Shown: positions 18,504 through 27,917, counted from the first letter of the stretch. The stretch is DNA of 64,000 nt from Variovorax paradoxus (GCF_902712855.1 NZ_LR743508.1:868001-932000); one strand, 5' to 3'. A program made the numbers and translations. The notes: generated by a model not told the origin, from the sequence alone.

Positions 18504-20468
18504 ATGTCCGGAAGTTTGTTTTTCACGGGTCTGAGCGGCCTCAGCGTGGCTCGCACCGCGCTGATGACCACGGCCCACAACACCGCCAACGTCTATACCG
18601 CCGGCTACAGCCGCCAGGTTGCCGAGATCGCCACCGGAAGCGCCGTCTCCAGCGGCTCGGGCTTCATCGGCTCGGGCGCCAACGTGACCACCATCTCGCG
18701 CAGCTACGACCGCTACCTGACGGCACAGCTGTCCAGCGCGCAGTCGACCTCCGCCGCGCTCGCGACCAACAGCACCCAGATCAACCGCATCGACACGCTG
18801 CTGGCCGACAAGACCTCGGGCATCGCTCCGCTGATGCAGAGCTTCTTCACCAGCATCCAGGGCGTGGCCAACACGCCTGCCGACCCGGCCGCGCGCCAGC
18901 AGATGATCAGCTCGGCGCAGGCGCTGGCCAGCAAGTTCCGCGCGACCGACCAGTACCTGAGCGACCTGAACTCGTCGGTGAACGAGCAGATCGTGGGCAG
19001 CGTGGACCAGATCAATGTCTACGCCACCAAGATCGCCAGCCTGAACCAGCAGATCAGCCAGATCAGCGCCATGGCCGGCGGACAGCCGCCGAACGACCTG
19101 CTCGACCAGCGCGACCAGCTCGTGAGCGAGCTCAGCCAGGTGGTCGACGTGAAGGTGCTGCAGCAGGACAACGGCAAGTACAACGTGTTCATCGCCACCG
19201 GCCAGTCGCTGGTGGTGGGCGACTACGCCTCGCAGATGGAAGCGGTGAACTCCGCCGCCGACCCGTCGCGCAAGGTGGTGGCGCTCAAGGGCTTCAGCGG
19301 CAACACCGCCGAGCTGCCCGACGGCGCCATCACCGGCGGCGTGCTGGGCGGCCTGCTGAGCTTCCGCCGCGACACGCTGATCCCGTCGCAGAACGCGATC
19401 GGCCGCCTGGCGATCTCGGTGTCCGACGCCGTCAACGCGCAGAGCAAGCTCGGCGTAGATCTGAACGGCGCGCTGGGCAAGGACTTCTTCACCCAGTCGG
19501 TGCCGGGCGTCCTGCCCAACGCGAAGAACACCGGCAACCTCGAGCTCAGCGGCACGTTCTCGGACGCCTCGCAACTCACGACCAGCGACTACAACATCAG
19601 CGTCACCGACGTGGCGGGCACGCTCACTTATTCGGTCACGCGGCTTTCGGACAAGACGTCGATGGGCAACTTCACCACCTTCCCGATCACCTTCGACGGC
19701 GTGACCCTCGCAGCCGCCAGCGGCACGGCGCAAGCCGGCGACTCGTTCCTGGTGCAGCCCACGCGCACCGGCGCCCGCGACCTCAACGTGCTGACGCTCG
19801 ACCCGGCCAAGGTGGCCGCCGCTTCGCCCGTCATCACCGGCAACACCGCGGGCAACAAGGGCACCGGCGCACTGGGCTCGGCCACCGTGGACGCGAGCTA
19901 CCCCGGCACGCCGCTGGCCGGCACCGTCACGCTGAGCTACGACGCCGCCACCGGCAGCTTCTCGGGCTTTCCGGCCACCTCGGCCGTGACCGTGACGCTG
20001 GCCGACGGCACCAGCACCAACTACCCGGCCGGCACGGCCGTGCCCTACACCGCCGGCGCGAAGATGAGCTTCGACGGCATCACCGTCAGCATGACCGGCG
20101 CTCCCGCGCAGGGCGACACCTTCACCATCGGCAAGAACAGCTCGGGCGTGTCCGACGGCAGCAACGCGCTGCTGCTGGGCGCACTGCAGCGCAAGAACAC
20201 GATGGCCGGCGGCACGGCGACCTTCAACGGCGCCTACTCGCAGCTGGTGAGCGACGTGGGCAACCGGGCCATGGCGGTCAAGGTCGCTGCCACCACGCAG
20301 GACAGCGTGACGGGCCAGATCAAGGCCAGCCAGCAGTCGATCTCGGGCGTCAACCAGGACGAGGAAACCGCCAACCTGCTGATGTTCCAGCAGATGTACC
20401 AGGCCAATGCCAAGGTGATCCAGACCGCATCGACCATCTTCGACGCGATCCTGGGCATCAGCAACTGA
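18504..20468 (+). CDS. flgK: Flagellar hook-associated protein 1 FlgK
   Basis: First hook-filament junction protein, exported through the flagellar type III system. 654 residues from ATG 18504, somewhat longer than the ~550 of enteric FlgK. The N-terminus (GLSGLSVARTALMTTAHNTANVYTAGYSRQ) is the conserved D0 helix with the rod/hook-family signature. The C-terminus (GVNQDEETANLLMFQQMYQANAKVIQ ... IFDAILGI) is the matching FlgK coiled helix. The middle is Gly/Thr/Ala-rich beta structure, where the extra length lies. It is followed 47 bases later by flgL. The other rod and hook flg genes are not in the window. Confidence 0.96.
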   Translation: MSGSLFFTGLSGLSVARTALMTTAHNTANVYTAGYSRQVAEIATGSAVSSGSGFIGSGANVTTISRSYDRYLTAQLSSAQSTSAALATNSTQINRIDTLLADKTSGIAPLMQSFFTSIQGVANTPADPAARQQMISSAQALASKFRATDQYLSDLNSSVNEQIVGSVDQINVYATKIASLNQQISQISAMAGGQPPNDLLDQRDQLVSELSQVVDVKVLQQDNGKYNVFIATGQSLVVGDYASQMEAVNSAADPSRKVVALKGFSGNTAELPDGAITGGVLGGLLSFRRDTLIPSQNAIGRLAISVSDAVNAQSKLGVDLNGALGKDFFTQSVPGVLPNAKNTGNLELSGTFSDASQLTTSDYNISVTDVAGTLTYSVTRLSDKTSMGNFTTFPITFDGVTLAAASGTAQAGDSFLVQPTRTGARDLNVLTLDPAKVAAASPVITGNTAGNKGTGALGSATVDASYPGTPLAGTVTLSYDAATGSFSGFPATSAVTVTLADGTSTNYPAGTAVPYTAGAKMSFDGITVSMTGAPAQGDTFTIGKNSSGVSDGSNALLLGALQRKNTMAGGTATFNGAYSQLVSDVGNRAMAVKVAATTQDSVTGQIKASQQSISGVNQDEETANLLMFQQMYQANAKVIQTASTIFDAILGISN

Positions 20469-20515
20469 GCGCGGCCGACACCGGCGCCGACAACGTAAAG
20501 ACACAGGGAAACGCG

Positions 20516-21727
20516 ATGCGCATCAGCACCTCCTCCTTCTACGAGCAGAACGTCATTGCCATGGGCCAGCAGCAGCAGAAGCTGTTCCGGGTCCAGCAGC
20601 AGCTGGCCACCAACTCGAAGTTCCTCACGGCCGGCGACGATCCGGTCGCCGCGGCACGCTCGCTCGGCGTCAGCCAGACGCTGTCCGAGAACGCGCAGTT
20701 CGCCACCAGCCGCCAGCGCGCGACGCTGGCGCTGACCACCGAGGAGGGCGCGCTCAACTCGGTCACCTCGATCCTGCAAAACATCAAGACGCTGACGGTC
20801 GCGGCCGGCAACGGTACGCTGACGGACGCCGACCGCGCCTCGCTCGCCACCACCATCCAGAGCGGTCTCGACCAGCTCATCGGCGTGGCCAACTCCGACG
20901 ACGGCAACGGCCAGTACCTGTTCGCCGGCTTCAAGAGCGGCAGCCCGCCGTTCGTCGCCAGCAGCGGCGGCGGCGTGCAGTACGTGGGCGACCAGGGCCA
21001 GCGCCTGATGCAGGTCGACGTGGCGCGACAGATCTCCACCTCGGACGACGGCCGCAGCGTGTTCCAGTCGGTGCAGGGCGGTGCGGGCTACGTGACCTCC
21101 TCGTCGGCCTCCAACACCGGCACCGGCGTGTTCAGCTCCGTGAGCGTGAACGACGCCACCGCGGCCAACTACGGCAAGGACTTCACCATCAGCTTCGCCG
21201 CCGGCAACTACACCGTGAGCACGAAGGACACCCCCCCGGTGGTGGCCGCCACGGGCACCTTCACCGCCGGCCAGCCGATCTCGTTCGGCGGCGTGCAGCT
21301 GAGCATCACCGGCGCACCGGCCGACGGCGACACCTTCGACGTGTCGACCGCGAAGAACGCCGGCACCGACGTGTTCGAGGCCATCGGCAAGCTGGTGACC
21401 GCGCTGCGTACCCCGCTGACCGGCGGCGGCGACGCGGCCAAGGCCCAGCTGCTGAATGCGCTGAGCACCGCCAACGTGAAGGTGACCAATGCGCACGACA
21501 ACGTGCTGACCGTGCTGTCGTCGGTGGGTTCGCGCCAGAACGAGATCGACGCACTGGATTCGAGCGGCGCCGACAGCAAGCTGCAGGAAGAGAGCTACCT
21601 CTCGAGCATCCAGGACCTGGACCCCTACAGCGCCATCGCCGAGTTCTACCAGCGCCAGTCGTCGCTGCAGGCCACGCAGATGACGTTCGCGCGCTTGAAC
21701 AGCATTTCGCTCTTCAACTATCTGTGA
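20516..21727 (+). CDS. flgL: Flagellar hook-associated protein 3 FlgL
   Basis: Second hook-filament junction protein. ATG 20516 starts the FlgL N-terminus MRISTSSFYEQNVIAMGQQQ, with the flagellin-like D0/D1 helix and the DDPVAAARSL motif. The frame is open further upstream but only antiparallel to flgK content, so the ATG after AGGGAAACGCG is chosen. 403 residues; the C-terminus (DLDPYSAIAEFYQRQSSLQATQ ... SISLFNYL) is the conserved flagellin-like end helix. The central region carries Gly/Thr-rich beta segments, including TFTAGQPISFGGVQLSITGAP, which echoes a similar stretch in flgK. Co-transcribed with flgK. Confidence 0.95.
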   Translation: MRISTSSFYEQNVIAMGQQQQKLFRVQQQLATNSKFLTAGDDPVAAARSLGVSQTLSENAQFATSRQRATLALTTEEGALNSVTSILQNIKTLTVAAGNGTLTDADRASLATTIQSGLDQLIGVANSDDGNGQYLFAGFKSGSPPFVASSGGGVQYVGDQGQRLMQVDVARQISTSDDGRSVFQSVQGGAGYVTSSSASNTGTGVFSSVSVNDATAANYGKDFTISFAAGNYTVSTKDTPPVVAATGTFTAGQPISFGGVQLSITGAPADGDTFDVSTAKNAGTDVFEAIGKLVTALRTPLTGGGDAAKAQLLNALSTANVKVTNAHDNVLTVLSSVGSRQNEIDALDSSGADSKLQEESYLSSIQDLDPYSAIAEFYQRQSSLQATQMTFARLNSISLFNYL

Positions 21728-22016
21728 CTCGCCCCCAGGCTTCGCGCACTTCGTGTCCGCGTCTCCCTCCCCCTACCGGGGGCAACACCTGCGGCCCGGC
21801 GAAGCCGGTTCCTCGGTGTTCCTTGGCTCGCCCCCAGGCTCCGCGCACTTCGTGTCGCTTCTCCTACCCCCTACCGGGGGCAACACCAGAGGCCCGGCGA
21901 AGCCGGTTCCTCGGTGTTTCTGGAGTGGGGCCGGGTTGCGCGGGCGCTTCGTGTCCGCTTTGCCTTTCGCCTGCTGGAGGCCGGGCAAGGCCGGTTCCTC
22001 GGGGTTTCCCGAGTGA
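21728..22016. repeat. Three tandem copies of a ~99-bp GC-rich intergenic repeat
   Basis: Fills the whole gap between the convergent flgL and fliR genes. Copy 1 (21728-21826) and copy 2 (21827-21925) are close matches: CTCGCCCCCAGGCT, GCGCACTTCGTGTC, then CCCCCTACCGGGGGCAACACC and GGCCCGGCGAAGCCGGTTCC. Copy 3 (about 21926-22016) is diverged but keeps GCGCTTCGTGTCCGCTT and GGCCGGTTCCTCGG. Each unit contains the hairpin CCCCCTACCGGGGG and the GGC..GCC arm. I associate this repeat type with Comamonadaceae intergenic regions. It could act as a bidirectional terminator here. Confidence 0.75.
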
Positions 22017-22034
22017 GCGGGGTAGCGCGGTGGG

Positions 22035-22832
22035 TTACGGGCGCAGGCCTTCGGTGAACCGCAGCATGTTCGAGATCGCTTCAGCGAACCTGGGCTCGAG
22101 GAACGCGCCGAGGTTCGGCATCAGCAGCTGCAGCATGAAGATGCCCGCGAGCAGCGTGAGCGGAAAGCCGACGGCGAAGATGCTGAACTGCGGCGAGGCG
22201 CGGTTCAGGATGCCCATGGCCAGGTTCAGGGTGAGCAGCGCGGTGACGAGCGGCAGCGCCAGCATCAGGCCGCTGGCGAAGATGTCGCCGCCGGACAGCA
22301 CGAGAAACATCCAGCCGCCCGACGCGAGCGGACCGGCGGAGATGGGCAGGGTGCGGAAGCTGTCGGTCAGCGCGTTCACCATCAGCAGGTGGCCGTCGAG
22401 CGCGAGGAAGATCAGCATCGCGAGCATGTTCAGCAGCCGCGACACCACCATCGTGCTGCCGTGGCTCATCGGATCGAAGAAGGACGCGAACGACAGGCCC
22501 ATCTGCAGGCCGATGTATTCGCCGGCAGCGAGCACGGCGGCGAACACCAGCTTCATCGAGAAGCCCATGGCGGCGCCGATGAGCACCTGCTGCAGGATGA
22601 TCCAGCCGCCCTCGACCGAGACCACCGCGACCGCCGGAAACGGACCGATGGTGGGTGCGACCACGAAGGTGAGCATGGCGGCGACCGCCACCTTCACCTG
22701 CCGCGGAACCCACGCCTCGGAGAAGACCGGCGCGGTGCTCATCAGCGCGAGCATGCGCACGAAGGGCCACAGGAAGGCGACCATCCAGGCCTCGAGCTGG
22801 CCCGAGGTGACGGAGAAGATCGACGGCGTCAC
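22035..22832 (-). CDS. fliR: Flagellar export gate protein FliR
   Basis: Membrane component of the flagellar type III export gate with FliP and FliQ. 265 residues with about six hydrophobic helices; family motifs include RQVKVAVAAMLTFVVAP, GAAMGFSMKLVFAAVLAAGEYIGLQMGLSFA and GFPLTLLAGIFMLQL. The start overlaps the fliQ stop by four bases (ATGA), indicating translational coupling. It is the last gene of the minus-strand fli operon, ending next to the repeat block. Confidence 0.96.
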   Translation of the reverse strand: MTPSIFSVTSGQLEAWMVAFLWPFVRMLALMSTAPVFSEAWVPRQVKVAVAAMLTFVVAPTIGPFPAVAVVSVEGGWIILQQVLIGAAMGFSMKLVFAAVLAAGEYIGLQMGLSFASFFDPMSHGSTMVVSRLLNMLAMLIFLALDGHLLMVNALTDSFRTLPISAGPLASGGWMFLVLSGGDIFASGLMLALPLVTALLTLNLAMGILNRASPQFSIFAVGFPLTLLAGIFMLQLLMPNLGAFLEPRFAEAISNMLRFTEGLRP

Positions 22833-23098
22833 GCCAGCAGCTGCGGAATGCCGGCGAACAGTGCGCGCATGTAGTCGAGCATGCGGTCCAGCATCCAGGG
22901 GCCGGCGATGACCAGCGTCGCGAACACCGCGAGCAGCTTGGGAATGAACGACAGCGTCGATTCGTTGATCTGCGTGGCCGCCTGGAAGATGCTGACGATC
23001 AGGCCGATCACCAGCGCCACGAGCAGCAGCGGGGCGCCCAGCAGCAGCGAGATTTCCATGGCCCGGTGGCCCATGGTCATGACGGATTCGGGGGTCAT
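22829..23098 (-). CDS. fliQ: Flagellar export gate protein FliQ
   Basis: 89 residues, the normal FliQ length, with two membrane helices (about 16-38 and 52-74) around the conserved loop SIFQAATQINESTLSFIPK. It assembles with FliP and FliR into the helical export gate in the basal body. Ten bases separate it from fliP and it overlaps fliR by four bases. Confidence 0.97.
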   Translation of the reverse strand: MTPESVMTMGHRAMEISLLLGAPLLLVALVIGLIVSIFQAATQINESTLSFIPKLLAVFATLVIAGPWMLDRMLDYMRALFAGIPQLLA

Positions 23099-23108
23099 CT
23101 CTGCGTAC

Positions 23109-23867
23109 CTAGAGGTAGAAGCTCTGTGTGAGTGCGCCGATGAGCAGCTGCCAGCCGTCGGCCAACACGAAGAGCATCAGCTTGAACGGCAGCGCGATGG
23201 AGGCGGGCGGCACCATCATCATGCCCATGGACATGAGCACGCTCGCCACCACCAGGTCGATGATGAGGAACGGTATGAAGATGGTGAAGCCGATCTGGAA
23301 CGCCGTCTTCAGCTCGCTGATGACGAACGAGGGCAGCAGGATGCGCAGCGGCACGTCCTCGGGGCCCTGCATCTCGGGGGCCTTGGCCAGCCGCGCGAAC
23401 AGGGCCAGGTCGCTCTCGCGGGTCTGCTTGAGCATGAAGGTCTTGAACGGCGCGATGCCGCGTTCCATGGCCTTCTCGGCGCTGATCTTGTTCTCGGAGA
23501 AGGGCACGTAGGCGTCGGTATAGGCCTTGTCGAGCACCGGCGCCATCACGAAGAAGGTGAGGAACAGCGACAGCCCCACCAGGATCTGGTTGGGCGGCGA
23601 GGTCTGCGTGCCGATGGCGGTGCGCAGCATGCCCAGCACGATCAGGATGCGCGTGAAGCTGGTCATCGACAGCAGCAGCGCGGGCAGGAAGGTGAGCGAG
23701 GTCAGCAGCACCATGGTCTGCACGCTCAGCGACCAGGTCTGGCTGCCGCCGGGGCCCGGGGTGCTGGTGAGGCCGGGCAGGCCCTGGGTCCAGGCCACGG
23801 CGGGCAGCGCGGCGGCGGCAAGCAGCAGCGCGGCACGCAGGCCGCGGCGCAATGCGGGGTGCGTCAT
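23109..23867 (-). CDS. fliP: Flagellar export gate protein FliP
   Basis: 252 residues with a cleavable-looking signal peptide (RRGLRAALLLAAAALPAVAW), as usual for FliP, then membrane helices with the family signatures SFTRILIVLGMLRTAIGTQ, PPNQILVGLSLFLTFFVMAP and the C-terminal VVASVLMSMGMMMVPP ... LMLFVLADGW. Forms the pentameric core of the export gate. The start overlaps the end of fliO by four bases. Confidence 0.97.
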   Translation of the reverse strand: MTHPALRRGLRAALLLAAAALPAVAWTQGLPGLTSTPGPGGSQTWSLSVQTMVLLTSLTFLPALLLSMTSFTRILIVLGMLRTAIGTQTSPPNQILVGLSLFLTFFVMAPVLDKAYTDAYVPFSENKISAEKAMERGIAPFKTFMLKQTRESDLALFARLAKAPEMQGPEDVPLRILLPSFVISELKTAFQIGFTIFIPFLIIDLVVASVLMSMGMMMVPPASIALPFKLMLFVLADGWQLLIGALTQSFYL

Positions 23868-24361
23868 GGGGCGGGATGCGACTTGCCCGAGAGCGACTCG
23901 CGCAGTTTCCGGGCAAAGAGTTCGACGGGATTGTTGGGGGCGCAGGCGCCGGCCTGAGCGGCGGAAGCAGTGGGGGCGTTCGCTTGCGCAGGCAGCGTGT
24001 ACAGCGTGTTGACCTGGCTCGGCGTGACGCCCAGCACCAGCCAGGTGTCGCCCACTTCGACCACCACCACGCGTTCGCGCTGGCCGACGCTGGCGCTGGA
24101 GACCACCTTCACCAGGTGGCCGCCGCCCAGGCGTTGCAGGCCGAAGCGGCGCGCGAGCCAGGCGCAGCCGAAGATGAGCCCGACCACCACCGCCATGCCG
24201 AAGCCGGCCTGCAGCAGGCCGGACGCGCCCGTGGCGGCGGGTGCCGCCTCGTGCACCGGGGTGGGCACGGTGGGCAGCGCGGCATGCGCCGTGTGCACCG
24301 CCTGCGCCCAGAGGGCGGGCAGCAGCGCCGCTCCCGCGAGCAGTTGGCGGCGCAGGCTCAT
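23864..24361 (-). CDS. fliO: Flagellar biosynthesis protein FliO
   Basis: 165 residues: an N-terminal signal-like segment (QLLAGAALLPALWAQAVHTAHA), a membrane helix (LLQAGFGMAVVVGLIFGCAWLARRF) and a cytoplasmic domain with KVVSSASVGQRERVVVVEVGDTWLVLGVTPSQVNTL, the conserved FliO core. FliO helps FliP assemble. It overlaps fliN by four bases and fliP by four, as expected for the fliMNOPQR order. Confidence 0.92.
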   Translation of the reverse strand: MSLRRQLLAGAALLPALWAQAVHTAHAALPTVPTPVHEAAPAATGASGLLQAGFGMAVVVGLIFGCAWLARRFGLQRLGGGHLVKVVSSASVGQRERVVVVEVGDTWLVLGVTPSQVNTLYTLPAQANAPTASAAQAGACAPNNPVELFARKLRESLSGKSHPAP

Positions 24362-24792
24362 GTCCGTGCGAGCTTCTGCATGCGCTCGGAGGGGGTGACG
24401 ATGTCGGTCAGGCGGATGCCGTATTTCTCGTTCACCACCACCACTTCGCCTTGCGCGATGAGGTAGCCGTTGATCAGCACGTCCAGCGGCTGACCGGCCA
24501 GGCCGTCGAGCTCGACCACCGAGCCCTGCGACAGCTGCAGCAGGTTCTTGATGGTGATGCGGGTGCGGCCGATCTCGGCGGTGAGCTGCACCGGCACGTC
24601 GAGCACGCGGGCGATGTCCACCGGCGTGGCGGTCGAAGGCGCGGCGGCTTCCTGGATCTGCTGGAAGACTTGCGCGGTGGCGGGCGCCACGGCGGGTTCG
24701 GGCGCCGGCGTGGCGGTGGCGGCGGTCTGCTCGGCCAGCGCGCTGGCCCAGTCGTCCGCGTCGCTGCTGGCGGAAGAGGTGTTGTCAGTCAT
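24358..24792 (-). CDS. fliN: Flagellar motor switch protein FliN
   Basis: 144 residues: an acidic/Ala-rich N-terminus then a SpoA domain (about 70-140) with VQLTAEIGRTRITIKNLLQLSQGSVVELD, PLDVLINGYLIAQGEVVVV and KYGIRLTDIV. It forms the lower C-ring with FliM and docks FliH. The start overlaps the fliM stop by eight bases, so the two are coupled. Confidence 0.97.
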   Translation of the reverse strand: MTDNTSSASSDADDWASALAEQTAATATPAPEPAVAPATAQVFQQIQEAAAPSTATPVDIARVLDVPVQLTAEIGRTRITIKNLLQLSQGSVVELDGLAGQPLDVLINGYLIAQGEVVVVNEKYGIRLTDIVTPSERMQKLART

Positions 24793-25789
24793 GGTCGTTC
24801 TTCAAATCGCTGTCTTGATGGGAGATCATTTGTTGCACGCGCAGTGCGTAGCGCTCGTTGGAGGTGCCGTAGCCGCACTCCATCACCGGCACGCCGCCGA
24901 CCTTGGCGACGACCGTCGTCGGCAGCTCGATGGGGATCACGTCGCCGACCTGCATCTTCATCACCTCGCCGATCGAGGAGGGCATGGTCACGAAGTCCGC
25001 GATGAGCTCGACGTCGGCGGCCTGCATCTGGCGCGACATCTGCTTCACCCAGCGCTTGTCGACCTCGACCTCGTCCTGGATCGGGTTGGACAGCTGGTCG
25101 CGGATCGGCTCGATCATCGAGTAGGGCAGGCACACGTGCAGGAAGCCGCCGATGGGGCCGAACTCGATCTGCAGCGTGGTGTTGATCACCACCTCGTTGG
25201 GCGCCACGATGTTGGCGAGCTTGCCGTGCATCTCGGCGCGCACGTAGTCGAAGTCCAGCGGGAACACCGGTTGCCAGGCGTCGCCGTAGCACTGCAGCGA
25301 CAGGTCGAGCAGCCGCTTGATGATGCGCTGCTCGGTGCGCGTGAAGTCGCGGCCTTCCACGCGCACGTGGTAGCGCCCGTCGCTGCCGAAGAGGTTGTCC
25401 ACCACGAGGAACACCAGCTTCGGGTCGAACACGAAGAGCGCGGTGCCGCGCAGCGGCTTCATGTGGATCATGTTGATGTTCGCGGGCACCGGCAGGTGCC
25501 GCACGAACTCGCCGTACTGCTGGATCTGGACCGGCCCCACCGAGATGTCGGGGCTGCGGCGCATGAAGTTCAGCAGCGCGCCGCGCAGGCCGCGCGCGAA
25601 GCGGTCGTTGATGACCTCCAGCGTGTGCATGCGGTTGCGCACCACGCGGTCGGGTGCGCCGAGGTCATAGGCGGGCAGCCCGTCCTTGGGCGGCACCGGC
25701 GCGGTCGACGACTGGTCGATGTCCCCGCCGGTGACACCCTGCAGGAGCGCATCGACCTCGTCCTGGGAAAGCACCTGTTCATACGCCAT
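24785..25789 (-). CDS. fliM: Flagellar motor switch protein FliM
   Basis: 334 residues. The N-terminus carries LSQDEVDALLQG, the CheY-phosphate binding segment, followed by the CheC-like middle domain (GLRGALLNFMRRSPDISVG, the GG-loop region with SDGRYHVRVEGRDFT) and a C-terminal SpoA domain (DVELIADFVTMPSSIGEVMKMQVGDVIPIELP). It receives CheY-P to switch rotation. Sits between fliL and fliN; all domains are complete. Confidence 0.97.
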   Translation of the reverse strand: MAYEQVLSQDEVDALLQGVTGGDIDQSSTAPVPPKDGLPAYDLGAPDRVVRNRMHTLEVINDRFARGLRGALLNFMRRSPDISVGPVQIQQYGEFVRHLPVPANINMIHMKPLRGTALFVFDPKLVFLVVDNLFGSDGRYHVRVEGRDFTRTEQRIIKRLLDLSLQCYGDAWQPVFPLDFDYVRAEMHGKLANIVAPNEVVINTTLQIEFGPIGGFLHVCLPYSMIEPIRDQLSNPIQDEVEVDKRWVKQMSRQMQAADVELIADFVTMPSSIGEVMKMQVGDVIPIELPTTVVAKVGGVPVMECGYGTSNERYALRVQQMISHQDSDLKNDHD

Positions 25790-25813
25790 GGGTCGCTGGT
25801 CCGAAGGAGAAGG

Positions 25814-26317
25814 TCACTGCACCACGAAGGTGTTGAAGGACACGTTGGTGATGCCCAGCGGCGCCTGGCCGGCGGCCAGCGGCGTGTTGAGCGTGGTGCG
25901 GATTTCCTCGGCCAGCTTGGCCTTGCCTTCCGGCGTGACCAGGCTGTCGGGCGCGCGGTTGGACAGCAGCATCAGCAGGCGGCTGCGCAGTTCGGGCATG
26001 AACTCGACGATCTGCGCCTTCGTGCGTTCGTCGGGCAGGCGCAGCGCCATGCCGATTTGCAGGAAGCGCGGGCGGCCCTCGGACTGCAGGTTGACGGTCA
26101 GCGGCTCGAGCGCCAGGAAGATCGGCTTTTCCGGCACGGGCGGCTTCGCCGCCTCGGGCGCGGAGGCCGTGTTCATGAGGCGGGGCACGAAGGTGTACGC
26201 GGCCGCGCCGGCGGCGGCGATGCCCACGGCGATCACGAGCCCGATCACGAGCTTCGAGGAACGCTTGGAGGCTGGCTGCGCGGCGGATGCGGTAGCGGCG
26301 GAAGAGGAGGAAGCCAT
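25814..26317 (-). CDS. fliL: Flagellar basal body-associated protein FliL
   Basis: 167 residues from the ATG at 26317; a longer in-frame start 72 bases upstream exists but adds a basic extension not typical of FliL. A Ser/Ala-rich cytoplasmic N-terminus, one membrane helix (LVIGLVIAVGIAAAGAAAYTF) and the periplasmic FliL domain with KPIFLALEPLTVNLQSEG, RFLQIGMALRL and the C-terminal ITNVSFNTFVVQ. It rings the stator near the MS ring. 24 bases upstream of fliM. Confidence 0.93.
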   Translation of the reverse strand: MASSSSAATASAAQPASKRSSKLVIGLVIAVGIAAAGAAAYTFVPRLMNTASAPEAAKPPVPEKPIFLALEPLTVNLQSEGRPRFLQIGMALRLPDERTKAQIVEFMPELRSRLLMLLSNRAPDSLVTPEGKAKLAEEIRTTLNTPLAAGQAPLGITNVSFNTFVVQ

Positions 26318-26464
26318 GGTGAAACGGGTTTTGGGGTCCGAGCTATTCTTTGCGAAGTCCCTCCGGAACGAACGGCCGAACAAGCGCACAAAGGCGTGTC
26401 ATATCCGTTCATTGCCGGGCGCCGGTCGGGGCGCCGTGGAGGGGAAGGTGGCCGAGGCCGGATG

Positions 26465-27901
26465 TCAGGCGAAGGTGTCGACCCCCGCGCCGGCGTTGCC
26501 CGCCGGGCCCGGGCGCACGGCCGCCACCGGGGCCGCCTGCACGCTGGCGGCGGCACGGCCGGCACCGGGGTAGCTCGCCGCCTGCTGGCGGCCGCCGTTC
26601 TGCTGCTGTTGCTGCTGCGCGAAAGCGGCGTCGTTGCCGAAGGGCTGGCGCGTTTCCGCGCCGACCGAGGCCTGGCCCAGGGTGATGCCCTGTTCCGACA
26701 GCGAGGTGCGCAGCTGCGGCAGCGCGGCCTCGACGGCCTTGCGCACGCTCTCGTGCGCCGACACGAACATCGCCTGCGCCTGGTTGTCGCCCATCGACAG
26801 CGTGACCTTCAGCGGGCCGAGACCGGCCGGGTTCAGGCTGAGTTCGGCCGTGTGATGGCCGCTGGTGCTCATGCGCGCGAGCTGCTGGCCGAGGGCCGGC
26901 GCCCACTTGTCGCTGCCGACTTCGGGCTGGATGGTGTGCACGGGCGCGCGGGCGCCGGCGGTGTCGCCGGCGCGGTCGGCCTGCGCGGTCGCGGCGGCGG
27001 GCTGCTGCAGCGCGAACTGTGCGGCCGGGGCCGGGGTGTCGGTCGCGTCGGTGCCGGGCTGGGCCGCCGAGGCGGACGGCACGGCAGCGGCGGTGACCGT
27101 GTCGCAGGTGTCTTCGGCCGGCTTGGCCTGCGCGGCCAGCTGCTCGGCGGTGGTGGCGCTCACGGTGCGCCGCGGGGCGGCACGTCCGCCGGCGGCAGCA
27201 CTGGTGCCTGCGCTGGCGGATGCGCCTGCGGGCCGGCCGCCGGCCACGCCCGCGGTCTGTGCGGCAACCGCAGCGCGCACCACGTCCTGCAGCGAGGTTG
27301 TCGGCGCCGTGGCGTCGGCAGCCGCGTCGGCGACGGGCGTCAGCGCGGACACGTCGACGCCGGTCTTCGCGGCATCCTTGGCCGCGAGGCCGGTGTCGGG
27401 TGCAGGCTTGGCGGCGGCGGCCTTCGCATCGGCGGCCGCGGCATCGGGCTTCAGCCCGGCGAGCGCGTCCTGCAGGGCCGGATCGGCCACGACGTCGGTG
27501 GCCGCGGTGACGGCCTTGTCGGCAGCGGCGCGGGCCGCACCCACGGCGGCGTCGGCGGCTGCGGCGCTCGCGCTCACATCGGCCTGCGCGGTGCGGCCGG
27601 CCAGCGTCAGGGCGTGCAGCGGCGTGTTGGGCGGCGCGAGAAAGGCCAGGTTCGGATCGGGCAGCGCGTCGCTTGTGTCGTCGTCGGCGCCGGGCTTGCG
27701 AACGGGCTTGCGTTCCGCCGCGGCGACGCCCGAGGCGTCATCCGCCGGCCTGGCGCGCTGGTTGCCGCGCGAGCGCTCCAGGGCCGCGCCGAAGCCGCGG
27801 CCCTGCGCGTCGTCCGCATCGCCACGGCTGCGCGAGCCGGCTTGCGAGACGGCCTGGCCGGCGGCGCTCGGCATGACGGGGGGCATGATCATGGGTGGCA
27901 T
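26465..27901 (-). CDS. fliK: Flagellar hook-length control protein FliK
   Basis: 478 residues from ATG 27901, with AGGA seven bases before it. Most of the protein (about 20-330) is low-complexity Ala/Asp/Thr-rich sequence, as expected of the molecular ruler. The C-terminal ~100 residues form the conserved FliK domain: ELSLNPAGLGPLKVTLSMGDNQAQAMF, then LPQLRTSLSEQGITLGQASV. The protein is secreted, measures hook length and switches FlhB specificity. A second fliK-type gene lies at 38802. Confidence 0.93.
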   Translation of the reverse strand: MPPMIMPPVMPSAAGQAVSQAGSRSRGDADDAQGRGFGAALERSRGNQRARPADDASGVAAAERKPVRKPGADDDTSDALPDPNLAFLAPPNTPLHALTLAGRTAQADVSASAAAADAAVGAARAAADKAVTAATDVVADPALQDALAGLKPDAAAADAKAAAAKPAPDTGLAAKDAAKTGVDVSALTPVADAAADATAPTTSLQDVVRAAVAAQTAGVAGGRPAGASASAGTSAAAGGRAAPRRTVSATTAEQLAAQAKPAEDTCDTVTAAAVPSASAAQPGTDATDTPAPAAQFALQQPAAATAQADRAGDTAGARAPVHTIQPEVGSDKWAPALGQQLARMSTSGHHTAELSLNPAGLGPLKVTLSMGDNQAQAMFVSAHESVRKAVEAALPQLRTSLSEQGITLGQASVGAETRQPFGNDAAFAQQQQQQNGGRQQAASYPGAGRAAASVQAAPVAAVRPGPAGNAGAGVDTFA

Positions 27902-27917
27902 GTCTGTTCCTGGAGAT

